Assembly: GCA_023953835.1 (NCBI GenBank)
Contig: JAMLJB010000001.1
Location: forward strand, 744,001-808,000
Origin: Rhizobiaceae bacterium
GTDB taxonomy: Bacteria > Pseudomonadota > Alphaproteobacteria > Rhizobiales > Rhizobiaceae
DNA: 64,000 nt
Reading direction: 5' to 3'
Shown one piece after another: positions 17,810 to 26,955 of the stretch. The notes beneath the pieces were generated by a model. That model ran no database searches, was not told where the DNA came from, and was given only the letters and a program-made list of their open reading frames with translations. Position 1 is the stretch's first letter; every line of letters starts with the position of its first letter. The translations under genes were made by a program, and so were the position numbers.

Positions 17810-19204
17810 TCAATTACAAACCGTTCGAAGATCACGACAAAAGCCGCTTCCCTTTCGTGCGCCAGCGGCCCGCGCACGTTTCCTGCATTCATCAATGGTC
17901 TCGGTTCTACATATGCGGTCGCCGGCACTGGCCTCGACACTGCTGGAACGAGTGGTCACGCTTGATCGCACGGTCGGCTTCGAGGTGGTTTTTTCACTCG
18001 CCACTTGCGGTGTTCTCTTGCTCGGCTGCGTCGTCTCCCTTGGGCAGACACGCTCCTCATGCCGACCGAGTTCCCTGAGCGCAAAGGTGGTCGGCGTGTC
18101 GGTTGGCAAATTCAGTCCGACTTGCTCGGAAAACAGGCCTAGTGCTCGTTGGCTCCGGTTTCCCCAGATCCCGTCAGCCTGACCTACTTCGCAGCCAACT
18201 CGTGCAAGTTCCAGTTGGATTTGCCTCGCAAGAGAGGCGACAGCGCTTGCGTCGCCCTGCGGACTTTCGTTGCTATCCAACTGCTCAATTTTCAGCCGCG
18301 CTATTCTTACAAACGCCCCGTCAGGATATGTTGCGATATAGCTTTCCAGCGCCTTTCGATCCCGAGTGTCCTTCACAGAACTCCAGTATTCAATTTCGGT
18401 GGCCTGAGGATCGGGTTGGCCGTCTGACCGGCTCGGAGCCAGATAGATTTCCTTGCCTGGCAACGAACCATATGTGAAGGGCTCCTGCTTCCCTCCAGTC
18501 GCAACCATCACGCTGTCCCGGACCTTGCGGAAAACAAACTGAATGTCCAGATTGCGTTCCTCCAGATGTTCAAGAAGTCCCGCCGTATAGGGACTGTTTC
18601 GACCCGCCCCGTCATAGGCAACCGTCCCCTCTTTTGCTGCATAGCCGACCAAAGTACCCGTTATCGGCTCGATCTTGGCCAACCCTCTGCCCACGGAGCG
18701 GGTCGCACTCGTGCGCTTCATGCTTACCAGGAAAGGATTGTCCCGACATGCATCCAGAAGCACAATACGAACGCCCGAAACGCCCGACAACGCGTTCATT
18801 ATCAGGCTTACGGGGATCGCTTCAAACTCCACATCGGAATCCGCAGCCAGCCGAGCATCGGAAGGGATCAAGAAATTCTCATTGTTCACCTCCACCCCAT
18901 GCCCCGCAAAGAAAAAAAGGCCTATTTCTGCGCCCCCGGCTTCCCTTCCAAATTCCTGGAGAGTCCTTCTAAAGTCTTCGTAGTTCAAATTCTCCTTCAA
19001 TGTCACTTTGAAGCCAATGCGTTCCAGTGAATTGCGAATATCACCGGCGTCATTCCTTGGGTTCGGTAGTGTCTGCAAGCTTCCGTATTCGGAATTTCCG
19101 ATTACCAAAGCGACGCGCTCACCCGAAAAAGATTCGAGGGTCAGCAGTCCCAGAAAAATGGCCGCCATCAATAGTGCGGTAGAGATTGCCTCTGGTCTCC
19201 ACAT
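17810..19204 (-). CDS. Caspase-like (peptidase C14 / bacterial orthocaspase) exported protein
   Basis: The protein has 464 residues from the ATG at 19204, with GGGGAGG 5 bp upstream. An N-terminal hydrophobic segment (residues 6-25) predicts export or membrane anchoring. The p20-like caspase domain starts at RVALVIGNSEYGSLQTLPNPRNDA. The catalytic dyad is H102 in FFFAGHG and C153 in VLLDACRDNP. A linker leads to a C-terminal peptidoglycan-binding-like repeat (residues 330-390, with GQADGIWGNRSQRALGLF). A Ser/Thr/Arg-rich tail follows. Enzymes of this family cleave after Arg or Lys. It is divergent from the CHASE2-cyclase gene, sharing a 256-bp promoter region. Its target is unknown. Confidence 0.85.
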   Translation of the reverse strand: MWRPEAISTALLMAAIFLGLLTLESFSGERVALVIGNSEYGSLQTLPNPRNDAGDIRNSLERIGFKVTLKENLNYEDFRRTLQEFGREAGGAEIGLFFFAGHGVEVNNENFLIPSDARLAADSDVEFEAIPVSLIMNALSGVSGVRIVLLDACRDNPFLVSMKRTSATRSVGRGLAKIEPITGTLVGYAAKEGTVAYDGAGRNSPYTAGLLEHLEERNLDIQFVFRKVRDSVMVATGGKQEPFTYGSLPGKEIYLAPSRSDGQPDPQATEIEYWSSVKDTRDRKALESYIATYPDGAFVRIARLKIEQLDSNESPQGDASAVASLARQIQLELARVGCEVGQADGIWGNRSQRALGLFSEQVGLNLPTDTPTTFALRELGRHEERVCPRETTQPSKRTPQVASEKTTSKPTVRSSVTTRSSSVEASAGDRICRTETIDECRKRARAAGARKGSGFCRDLRTVCN

Positions 19205-19274
19205 GGCCGCCTCCCCTTGACAATATTACGCGTTTTGGAAGGGGTGTCGAGGTTTGCCTCTGAAGAGGAAACCA

Positions 19275-19300
19275 CCGTAACCTCTATTTGATCGTTACGG
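19275..19300. promoter_or_regulatory. Inverted repeat in the caspase/cyclase divergent promoter region
   Basis: CCGTAAC at 19275-19281 and GTTACGG at 19294-19300 form a perfect 7-bp inverted repeat separated by 12 bp. It lies about 70 bp upstream of the caspase start and 160 bp upstream of the cyclase start. Its position between two divergent genes makes it a candidate operator. No T-run follows on either strand, so it is not a terminator. Confidence 0.4.
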
Positions 19301-19460
19301 GGAACAGAAGGACTTCGAGGATGCACGATGAGTGCCTGCCTGACCTTGCGCTCTTCACCTGTTCAGCCGCATTTTCGGTTTACGGCCGCGATCCATCAAT
19401 ATTCACTGCGGCTTGTTGCCCTTGAGGCATTTTCGTCGCCCGACGAGGGGATGATTTTCG

Positions 19461-21404
19461 GTGCGGGTATTAGAAAGGCTACCATATCCCGGACTGCGAG
19501 AGCTTGCCGTCTTGTTTGGCGGCTTGCTTGTATTTGCAGTTTCCGGACCTGTTGCCACGCCTTTGGACAATATTGTTCGCGACGCGATGATGGTGTCCAT
19601 ATCGCCCTTTTCGAATCCGCCTCAGAATATTGTGATCGTGTCGATCTCAGAGAATACTCTCTCGAGGTTTCCCTATCGATCGCCAATTGACCGAGCCTTT
19701 CTGGCCGAGATCATCAAGAAGATCGACAACGCATCCCCCAGAGCTATCGGCTTAGATCTGTTGTTTGACCAGCCAACCGAACCTGAAAAGGACCTTGGAC
19801 TGGAAGTAGCTATCGAAGCAGCGCGCAATCCAATCGTCCTTGCCACTGCTTCACAAATGGAGGGTCTCACAGAACGGCAAGTTGCATATCTCAACGAGTT
19901 CGCACCCCAAGCGATACGCGGGCTTGCAGTGCTATCCCATGACAGGATCGATGGAGTTGTTCGACGAACTTTCCTGGGACGCGCAGACGCAAATGGCTGG
20001 ATGCCAAGCTTCGCCGCAGCAATTGCGCTCAAAGACGAGACCGAAGTTCTGCCTATCGGAACAGAGCAAGTCTACTACAGGAACGGTCAGGCGACGCTTT
20101 ACCAGTTCCCTGTCTATCCGGCAGAAACAATTCCGATGGTCCCGGATGAATGGTTCAACGACAAATATGTTTTGATCGGCGCGATACTGCCGCACGAAGA
20201 TCTCCACCCGACACCCTTCGCGAACTTTGGAGATGCTGGTGAAGGCGCATTGCCGGGCGTCGCAATCCATGCCCACTCGCTCGCCAGCATTCTCGCCCAT
20301 GACGCCGTTGTCACGCCCGCCTGGCCTGTTCGAACTGTACCCTATGTCGTGCTGACCCTGCTATGCCTCTGGATCTCCTGGGCACCTCTTCCCGTATTGC
20401 TGAAGCCCGCGTGTGTTGCCGCTGCCGTCGCCATGATCTTTGTCATCGCAGCAATCGCTTTTTCGCAGTTTGGAGTATTGCTCCCGGTTGTTTCGCCAAT
20501 TCTGACTATTGTCGTTCTTTCGTCACTCGTTTCGATCTTTGCCTGGCGAAGAGATAGTCGAGATCGCGAATTCGTACATGAAGCCTTTTCGAGATATGTC
20601 AGTCCGGCCATCGTCTCGGAGATCGTCAAAAACCCGACAAAGCTAAAACTCGGCGGCGAACGACGACATATCACTTCCATATTTACCGACGTTGAAGGGT
20701 TCACGTCCTCAAGCGAATCGACTTCGCCAGAAAATCTCGCAGCAATGTTAAATGAATATCTCGAACAAGTTTGCGAACTGTTCGTCGTTCACGGCGCGAC
20801 TATAGACAAAGTGGTCGGCGATGCAGTGATAGGATTCTTTGGAGCGCCCGCCGAGCAAAATGACCAGGCAGAACGTGCGCTGCACCTCACTCTCGCCATT
20901 TGTAGACTGAGCGCACGCATATCAAGAGCCAAAGCCGAGGGTGGTTGGTCTTTCGGCAGAACCCGCATCGGTGTCCATAGCGGACCGGCGATTGTAGGTA
21001 ACTTTGGCGGGAGCCGTTTTTTCAACTACTCCGCAATAGGAGATACCGTAAATATTGCGTCACGCCTTGAATCAGCGAACAAGTATTTCCAGACCACAAA
21101 CTGTGTCAGCCGTGCAGTCATGGAAAACACTACCGGCTTTCTATTTCGCCCCATCGGTCATATTCAATTGCGCGGAAAACGAAGGCCCATTGACGCATTT
21201 GAAGTGGCAGGTAGAGATGAGTTTCATCAAAACATGTTCGCTGAGTATGAGTCAGCTTTTAATTTGCTAATTTCTAACGCCCCAGATGCACAAAATGCTT
21301 TCGCAACGATTTCTGAGAAATACCCTCTGGATGGGCTCATTGCATTTTACAAATCTCGACTTCAAGATGGAAACATGAGCACAGACATTTACCTCGGTCG
21401 TTAA
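19461..21404 (+). CDS. CHASE2 sensor-adenylate cyclase (class III)
   Basis: The protein has 647 residues from a GTG start. An N-terminal membrane segment is followed by an extracytoplasmic CHASE2 domain (residues 35-290, with IVIVSISENTLSRFPYRSPIDR and GLDLLFDQPTEPEKD). Three membrane helices follow to about residue 365. The C-terminal class III cyclase domain (about 405-600) has metal aspartates D410 in FTDVEGF and D454 in KVVGDAVIG. IGDTVNIASRLESA supplies the base-selecting Asp and the transition-state Asn and Arg, consistent with cAMP production. It would convert a periplasmic stimulus into cAMP. A secreted partner gene follows by 14 bp, and a caspase-like gene diverges upstream. Confidence 0.9.
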   Translation: MRVLERLPYPGLRELAVLFGGLLVFAVSGPVATPLDNIVRDAMMVSISPFSNPPQNIVIVSISENTLSRFPYRSPIDRAFLAEIIKKIDNASPRAIGLDLLFDQPTEPEKDLGLEVAIEAARNPIVLATASQMEGLTERQVAYLNEFAPQAIRGLAVLSHDRIDGVVRRTFLGRADANGWMPSFAAAIALKDETEVLPIGTEQVYYRNGQATLYQFPVYPAETIPMVPDEWFNDKYVLIGAILPHEDLHPTPFANFGDAGEGALPGVAIHAHSLASILAHDAVVTPAWPVRTVPYVVLTLLCLWISWAPLPVLLKPACVAAAVAMIFVIAAIAFSQFGVLLPVVSPILTIVVLSSLVSIFAWRRDSRDREFVHEAFSRYVSPAIVSEIVKNPTKLKLGGERRHITSIFTDVEGFTSSSESTSPENLAAMLNEYLEQVCELFVVHGATIDKVVGDAVIGFFGAPAEQNDQAERALHLTLAICRLSARISRAKAEGGWSFGRTRIGVHSGPAIVGNFGGSRFFNYSAIGDTVNIASRLESANKYFQTTNCVSRAVMENTTGFLFRPIGHIQLRGKRRPIDAFEVAGRDEFHQNMFAEYESAFNLLISNAPDAQNAFATISEKYPLDGLIAFYKSRLQDGNMSTDIYLGR

Positions 21405-21418
21405 GCGGATCAGGTGAC

Positions 21419-22189
21419 ATGCGATCAATATCAGTGATCCATTGCTCGACATATCTTCTCGCAGCCTCAGCCGCTGCGTCGTCCAACACTACAGCCATTG
21501 CCGCCGAAAACTATGTCGTCATTGCCATCAGCCGCAACTCAGAAGAGCTTTCGCTAGGAACGCGTTTTATTGCGAATGACAGGATCGTCGTTCCTGCAAA
21601 CGTGACGGTGACTCTGCTCGGTGAGGATGGAAGCATTGAGCGGCTTGTTGGACCTTCGGCATACATCATTACCAAGGAAGAGCTTCCGTCAGGTCAATCA
21701 GGCGCCTCGCGTGCGGAATACCAGAGCAAGCTCGCCGCGATCGGGGACTTCCTGTCCGGTGAAGGTCGAAGGATCGAGAGCGTGGGCGGAACAAGAAGCG
21801 GAAATCAAAGTCCCGGACCTTCATACAACCCCGACCCGTGGGTCATTCCAATTGAGACTACAGACCATGGATGCGTTCGCGATGGGAGAATCGTGCTTTG
21901 GCGTCGTGACGCAAAAGAGTCATTGAGCCTTGCTGTTCGTTTCGGAGACGAACTTCATGACAAACTGGTCTGGGATGAAAATCACGAAACGTTCGACGCT
22001 TCGGGATATGTCCCTGACAATGTGGATTCCGTCAGGATTGAACTCGACCATGATACGCTGAGGACCATCTCGCTGACCCAATTGCCCGCTGGTGCTGAAG
22101 AAGGCCCTCTGGACGTTGCATCGTGGATGGCCAGGTCGGGCTGCAACGAACAGGCATTCGCATTCATACGCCAACTCGCCGGGCGCTAG
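21419..22189 (+). CDS. Exported FecR-like/unknown protein linked to the CHASE2 cyclase
   Basis: The protein has 256 residues with a signal peptide ending near AIAAEN. The N-terminal half reads like a FecR-type beta domain: LSLGTRFIANDRIVVPANVTVTLLGEDGSIERLVGPSAYII, meaning set a scaffold then describe a value and its threshold. The second half (from about residue 140) has strands around GCVRDGRIVLWRRDAKESLSLAVRFG and a conserved-looking CNEQAFAFIRQLAGR end. The 14-bp gap to the cyclase gene implies one transcript. An extracytoplasmic partner that modulates the CHASE2 domain is an inference from location and linkage only. Confidence 0.6.
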   Translation: MRSISVIHCSTYLLAASAAASSNTTAIAAENYVVIAISRNSEELSLGTRFIANDRIVVPANVTVTLLGEDGSIERLVGPSAYIITKEELPSGQSGASRAEYQSKLAAIGDFLSGEGRRIESVGGTRSGNQSPGPSYNPDPWVIPIETTDHGCVRDGRIVLWRRDAKESLSLAVRFGDELHDKLVWDENHETFDASGYVPDNVDSVRIELDHDTLRTISLTQLPAGAEEGPLDVASWMARSGCNEQAFAFIRQLAGR

Positions 22190-22204
22190 AGCCAGAACCA
22201 GCTT

Positions 22205-22756
22205 TCAGATTTGCGGAACGAGAGGTTCCAGCAAAATAAAATACAAGGCGCCGATGGCAAGCAATGTCAGGGTTCCGAGCCGGGTCTTCATCGACAGCAG
22301 GAAGATCATCAAAGCGACCAGCCACGATGCAAGCCGGTCGGGGGAAGCTTGCAGCAGGATTGCGGAACTCGACATCACCAATCCAGCCGCAATCGGGGCA
22401 AGGCCAAGCGCAACGGCCTGCTGCCAGACCGCCGGCGGGCGGGAGTGCCACAGACGCGCAAGGACGAGGATCAACAGAGAGGACGGCAGGAAGATCGCGA
22501 TCGATGCCACCACTGCACCGGCGAAACCGGCGACATGCCAGCCTATCAGCGTGACGATCAGGGTTCCGGGGCCGGGAGACGCGCGGGAAATACCGAAAAT
22601 GTTGATAAAGCCGTCCGGCGTGAACCAGCCGTTCTGAACGACCACGCTCTGGATGTCGCCGATGATGCTGATGCCGCCGCCGATGGTCATGAGCGACATT
22701 GGTGCGAAGGCGAGCAGCAGACGCAGGAGAATGTTGTCATTGTCCACGACTGGCAC
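22205..22756 (-). CDS. Chromate transporter, second (C-terminal-type) half, CHR family
   Basis: The protein has 183 residues, beginning at a GTG that overlaps the previous gene by 20 bp. It shows the ChrA C-half signature LMTIGGGISIIGDIQSVVV and SRASPGPGTLIVTLIGW, with about five to six membrane helices. In the short-chain (two-gene) CHR subfamily, each half is a separate polypeptide and both are needed for chromate efflux. Chromate is the known substrate for some members. Others may carry sulfate or be uncharacterised. Confidence 0.85.
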   Translation of the reverse strand: MPVVDNDNILLRLLLAFAPMSLMTIGGGISIIGDIQSVVVQNGWFTPDGFINIFGISRASPGPGTLIVTLIGWHVAGFAGAVVASIAIFLPSSLLILVLARLWHSRPPAVWQQAVALGLAPIAAGLVMSSSAILLQASPDRLASWLVALMIFLLSMKTRLGTLTLLAIGALYFILLEPLVPQI

Positions 22757-23294
22757 TCCAGTAGCAGAGCGCGATGCTTATCGGGGCGAGGACGGCCACG
22801 GTCACGATGGTCGGCACGTTCAGGTAGGCTGCGGCCAAGGTGGCGACAAAGACGGTCAAAGGCAGAAGCGATTTCGACACCGCGCGGCGAATGGTTCGAA
22901 AGCTCAGATTGAAGGATACGCCCAGCGCCGCCGCGCTCAGTCCTGAAAGCGCCAATCCGACAAGCGGCCATTCCGTGGCACTGTGCAGGACCTCGCTGGC
23001 GAGAACAATTATGATGGCGCCGGGGAGGATTACGCCCAGGCAAGCGACTGCAGCTCCGATCCCGTAGCGCAGCTTATACCCCATCCAGATCGATATATTG
23101 ACGACATTGACGCCCGGAAGGGCCTGCGAGATGGCGAGTCCGTCGATGAAATCGGCTTCGCTGATCCAGCGCCGCGTGGTCACGAATTCCCGCATCATGA
23201 GAGCGCTGACGCCGCCACCGAAGCTGGACATGCTGATCTTTGCGCAGGCCCAGAATATGCCGGCCAGAGAAGGAGGTCTTGCTTCTGTGTCCAT
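22737..23294 (-). CDS. Chromate transporter, first (N-terminal-type) half, CHR family
   Basis: The protein has 185 residues with the N-half signature ISMSSFGGGVSALMMREFV, followed by the ISQALPGVNVVNISIWMGYKL motif and about six membrane helices. It is the first gene of a two-gene operon with the 22205-22756 partner. A TerC-family gene lies 24 bp upstream on the same strand. A single transcript 23948 to 22205 for metal or oxyanion handling is therefore plausible. Confidence 0.87.
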   Translation of the reverse strand: MDTEARPPSLAGIFWACAKISMSSFGGGVSALMMREFVTTRRWISEADFIDGLAISQALPGVNVVNISIWMGYKLRYGIGAAVACLGVILPGAIIIVLASEVLHSATEWPLVGLALSGLSAAALGVSFNLSFRTIRRAVSKSLLPLTVFVATLAAAYLNVPTIVTVAVLAPISIALCYWSASRGQ

Positions 23295-23318
23295 TCGCCG
23301 GACCGCCCTCCTGTGCGC

Positions 23319-23948
23319 TCAAGCCAGACTATTGACCATGGAAGCCAAGGCTGGCCAGACCTCATCAGCGCCACGCACCGTCATGGAAACAGCTACATAG
23401 AAAATGATGGCCAGCCCCGCATAGGCGATCCAGCTCCACCGGTTGAGGAGGCCTGCGATGAAAGAGGCTGCAACGCCCATCAGCACGATGGAGATGACAA
23501 GCCCCGCGACAAGAACCGTCATGTTTTCGCCAGCCGCTCCAACCACAGCCAAAACATTGTCAAGTGACATCGAAATATCTGCGACGACGATCTGCGTGAC
23601 AGCTTGCAGCATCGTCTTGCCGTTCGCATGGCCGTCCCCCTGCGTGTGGTTGCCAGAAGGCGCGTCCGCCGACCGCAATTCCGACCACATTTTCCAGGTG
23701 ACCCAGAGCAGGAGAAGGCCCCCTGCCAGCAGCACCCCGAAAACATGCATGAGTTGTCCCGCCAGGACCGCAAAAAGGACGCGCAGTACCGTGGCGGCGA
23801 GAATCCCGAACAGGATTGCCCTCCCACGCAGATCAACCGGCAATCCGGCTGCCGCAAGGCCTATGACAAGCGCGTTGTCGCCCGAAAGCGCAACATTGAT
23901 GGCGATAACCTCGGCAAGGCCCAGTAGCGAATCCAATGTCAGCTCCAT
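23319..23948 (-). CDS. TerC/YjbE-family integral membrane protein
   Basis: The protein has 209 residues, seven or so membrane helices, and the TerC motifs IAINVALSGDNALVIGLAAAGLP near the N-terminus and VVADISMSLDNVLAVVGAAG near residue 125. The paired SGDNA and SLDNV aspartates and asparagines are the hallmark of the family and probably bind a divalent metal. Family members export manganese or calcium. GGGGGA lies just upstream of the ATG. The leader does not show a clear yybP-ykoY manganese riboswitch. Confidence 0.87.
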   Translation of the reverse strand: MELTLDSLLGLAEVIAINVALSGDNALVIGLAAAGLPVDLRGRAILFGILAATVLRVLFAVLAGQLMHVFGVLLAGGLLLLWVTWKMWSELRSADAPSGNHTQGDGHANGKTMLQAVTQIVVADISMSLDNVLAVVGAAGENMTVLVAGLVISIVLMGVAASFIAGLLNRWSWIAYAGLAIIFYVAVSMTVRGADEVWPALASMVNSLA

Positions 23949-24053
23949 TCCCCCGGCAACATCAGCTTCGCCATGAGCAACCGTCGCCGAACTTGCCTTG
24001 GGCAGATTCCATTATGTGAGTCGTCGCCGGGCGGCGTATCCCTACAAAGGATA

Positions 24054-24080
24054 TGGACGGCCAACAAGGCTGGCCGTCCA
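24054..24080. terminator. Perfect 10-bp hairpin, likely terminator of the ABC operon
   Basis: TGGACGGCCA at 24054-24063 and TGGCCGTCCA at 24071-24080 form a perfect 10-bp stem with a 7-base loop. It lies 19 bp beyond the stop of the minus-strand permease gene and upstream of the TerC gene. On the plus strand it is followed by TTTTCC, and on the minus strand by TATCCTTTG. The U-tract is weak in the direction of the operon, so it may act as a pause or 3'-end stabiliser rather than a strict terminator. Confidence 0.55.
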
Positions 24081-24099
24081 TTTTCCATTGCAGGTTTCG

Positions 24100-25851
24100 T
24101 CACTTGACTTCGAGAGCGCTCTTGCCCGCGACGAGCCTCGAAAGGATCATCGCCGCCAGACTGAGAACCACGATCAGGAGGGCCATCGCCGCCGCAAGCT
24201 CCACCGTGCCCTGCTCCAGATATTCGAGGACCTTGGTCGACATGACCTCGGTGGCAGGCTGTGTCAGGATTGCCGACATGGACAATTCGCGAAGGCTCAG
24301 GGCAAACACAAGCAGCCCGGCCGCCAAACCGCTCACTTTCAGCAGCGGCAAGGTGACATGACCCAGCGTGCGCAGCCACCCTGCCCCGCACACCCGCGCT
24401 GCCTCTTCGAGGTCGGGCGTTATCTGTTTGAGGGCCGTGCGGAAAAGCACGAAGGAGATCGGCAGGTTCTTCGAGACATACGCAATCAGCAGGATCGAGA
24501 AAGTTCCGTAGAGCCAGTTGAGATAGCCGAGCATGATGCCGACCGCCAGCGCGATGGCCGGAAAGCCGTAGGCGGTCAGGATGGTGGCGGTGACGATGCC
24601 CCTGCCGACGATCTGGGTGCGCTCCACGAACCAGGCGAAAAGCACACCGAGCAGGATGCAGGCGAAGGCGGTTCCGGCCGACAGCAGCAGGCTGTGATAC
24701 ACCGCATCGAGCACTCCGAAGGATGGGTCGATGATGCTGCGGAAATGCTCAAGCGTCATGTTCTCCAACGTGACGTCCGAACCGAAGGCGTTGAGCATCG
24801 AAAGGACGAGCAACGCAAAGAGCGGCAGAACCGAGGTTACAAAAAAGACGGTCATGCAGAAGATCAAGGCGGGATATTTTGCTTTGCCCAGCCTTACCGG
24901 CTCTGCGGAGCGAGACTTTCCCGAGATCGTCCTGTAGCGATTGCCCTTGACGATCGAGCGCTGGACGAGAAGGCAGAGCAGCGTGAAGATGACGACCGGG
25001 AGCGATATTGCCGCCGACAGCTCCAGATGCGGTGGGAATGACAGCAAGGTGTAGATCTTCGTCGTCAAGACGGAGAAATTAGCCATCATGCCGATTGCGG
25101 CGGGAGCACCGAACGACGACACCGCATCGAGTATCACAAGGATGCAGCCGGAAACGATGGCCGGCCTCACAAGCGGGATTGTCACGGTCGCGACTGTGCG
25201 CCACTTGCTCGCGCCAAGCACGCATGCGGCGTGTTCATAGCTTGGATCGACATTGGCCAGCGCCGATGCGACCGCGAAAAACACGAGCGGATAGAGATGC
25301 GCGATCTCGACAAAGACGAGGCCGCTGAAGCTCATGATGTTGAAGACCGGGGCATCGAGGCCGAGCACGGAGCCGAGCGCGATGTTGAGATAACCGGTAT
25401 TTGGTGCGGCGAGGAAAATCCACGCAATGACCGTTATGAAGGAGGGCACGACGAAGGAGATCGCCGCCCCGACGCGGATCAGGTTCTTGAACGGAATGTC
25501 GGTGCGCGTGACCAGCCATGCCAGCGGCAGGCCGACGACCAATGTGCCCAGCGTTACCAGAACGCCCAATTGCAGCGTGTTCCACAACGCCTTGATAATG
25601 CCGGGATCGGAAAATGCCTCGACCACGGGCGCCCAGGTCGGCAGTCCGTTCTTGTCGGCAAGTCCGAACCTTGCCAGCAGCGCCATGGGATAGATGATGA
25701 GCCCGACGAGTATCAGCAGCGCGATCGTCAAGACGATCAGCTTTCCTGGCTCGGAAAGCAGAACTTTCACACGTCCGTAGAGCCAGGTCCAGGTGTTCTG
25801 GGGCAATTCGCGGGACCCTGCCGGAACCGCGACACCGACTGTCAATGTCAT
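24100..25851 (-). CDS. ABC transporter permease, fused two-domain iron(III)-type
   Basis: The protein has 583 residues with two tandem BPD_transp_1 domains and about 12 helices. The EAA-type loops are VLGASKWRTVATVTIPLVRPA in the first half and VCGAGWLRTLGHVTLPLLKVS in the second. The start overlaps the end of the ATPase gene by 4 bp, so it is the last gene of an operon read 28032 to 24100. It forms the channel of the importer for the upstream binding protein. Confidence 0.9.
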   Translation of the reverse strand: MTLTVGVAVPAGSRELPQNTWTWLYGRVKVLLSEPGKLIVLTIALLILVGLIIYPMALLARFGLADKNGLPTWAPVVEAFSDPGIIKALWNTLQLGVLVTLGTLVVGLPLAWLVTRTDIPFKNLIRVGAAISFVVPSFITVIAWIFLAAPNTGYLNIALGSVLGLDAPVFNIMSFSGLVFVEIAHLYPLVFFAVASALANVDPSYEHAACVLGASKWRTVATVTIPLVRPAIVSGCILVILDAVSSFGAPAAIGMMANFSVLTTKIYTLLSFPPHLELSAAISLPVVIFTLLCLLVQRSIVKGNRYRTISGKSRSAEPVRLGKAKYPALIFCMTVFFVTSVLPLFALLVLSMLNAFGSDVTLENMTLEHFRSIIDPSFGVLDAVYHSLLLSAGTAFACILLGVLFAWFVERTQIVGRGIVTATILTAYGFPAIALAVGIMLGYLNWLYGTFSILLIAYVSKNLPISFVLFRTALKQITPDLEEAARVCGAGWLRTLGHVTLPLLKVSGLAAGLLVFALSLRELSMSAILTQPATEVMSTKVLEYLEQGTVELAAAMALLIVVLSLAAMILSRLVAGKSALEVK

Positions 25852-26951
25852 GGAACCACCCTCGCCGCTTCGGAGTCGAAACTGAGATTGATCTGGTCTT
25901 CCGAAGAAGCAGGCATCCTGCGGGTCTGCACTCTCAGCGTGCGTCCAGCCACATCGACAAGAAGCTCATACCTGTTGCCCAGGAACGATGCGTCGATGAT
26001 GTGACCGCTGAAATGTCCTTTGTCAGTCGACAAGGAAATGTCTTCCGGCCTTACCGCTATCGCGACCTGCGACCCAATTTCAGCTTCGGCGGCGAAATCG
26101 TCAGTCGCCGTTCCCCAGACGGGCATGCCGAGTTCGGTCTTTACCTGCAGTCTCGCACCGTCCTTCGCGACCAGGCGTCCTTCGATGATGTTGTTCGTGC
26201 CGACGAAGGAGGCCACGAAACGGGAGATGGGCCGCCGATAAATCGCGTCCGGCGCATCACATTGTTCGATGCGCCCCCCGTTCATCACCGCGATGCGATC
26301 GGCAAGCACCAGCGCTTCCTCCTGATCGTGCGTGACATAGAGCATCGTCATGCCGCGGTCGCGATGCAGGCGCTTCAACTCGAAACGCATCTCCTCGCGC
26401 AAACCCGCATCCAGGTTGGACAGCGGCTCATCGAGCAGGAGTAGGCTTGGCTCACCGACGATGGCGCGGGCAAGAGCCACGCGCTGCTGCTGGCCGCCGC
26501 TGAGGTCGCCGGGGTATCGCCTGCCGTGTCCGCCGAGCTTGACGATTTCGAGAATGGTCTCGACTTTTCGACGCGTGGTCGCCCGGTCGTTTCCGGCGCA
26601 CACAAGACCGAACGCAACATTGTCGTGAACAGTCTTGTGCGGCCAGATCGCATAGGTCTGGAACACCATGCCGAGCTGGCGGCGCTCGGTGGGCACGAAG
26701 GCGCCGTGTCCCGAGGCGATCATTCCGTCAAGGTGAATCTGGCCGCTGTCGGGCTCCGTAAAGCCCGCCACCATTCTGAGCGTGGTGGTCTTGCCGCAAC
26801 CGCTTGGCCCAAGCAGCACCACGCATTCACCGGGGCTGATGGTCAGGTTGACGGCATCGACGATCGTGATGCCGCCGAGACGCTTGTGAAGGGCCTTCAG
26901 TTCCAGCCGTGCATCGGCGGACGTGCTCTGCTTTTCCAGACTAAGCGCCAC
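25848..26951 (-). CDS. ABC transporter ATP-binding protein, iron(III)/polyamine-type
   Basis: The protein has 367 residues with Walker A GPSGCGKTT, Q-loop MVFQTYAIWPH, signature LSGGQQQRVALARA, Walker B LLLLDEPLSNLD and H-loop VTHDQEEA. A C-terminal TOBE domain follows. It lies 4 bp after the binding-protein gene and overlaps the permease gene by 4 bp. It powers import of the unknown ligand bound by the 26956-28032 product. Confidence 0.92.
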   Translation of the reverse strand: MALSLEKQSTSADARLELKALHKRLGGITIVDAVNLTISPGECVVLLGPSGCGKTTTLRMVAGFTEPDSGQIHLDGMIASGHGAFVPTERRQLGMVFQTYAIWPHKTVHDNVAFGLVCAGNDRATTRRKVETILEIVKLGGHGRRYPGDLSGGQQQRVALARAIVGEPSLLLLDEPLSNLDAGLREEMRFELKRLHRDRGMTMLYVTHDQEEALVLADRIAVMNGGRIEQCDAPDAIYRRPISRFVASFVGTNNIIEGRLVAKDGARLQVKTELGMPVWGTATDDFAAEAEIGSQVAIAVRPEDISLSTDKGHFSGHIIDASFLGNRYELLVDVAGRTLRVQTRRMPASSEDQINLSFDSEAARVVP

Positions 26952-26955
26952 CGGA

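Noticed and set aside
23949..24053. Possible yybP-ykoY manganese riboswitch before the TerC-family gene
   Set aside because: TerC genes often have one, but I could not find the conserved GGGGAGUAG and GGCGAGAC segments in the right order. A covariance-model search with RF00080 would decide.
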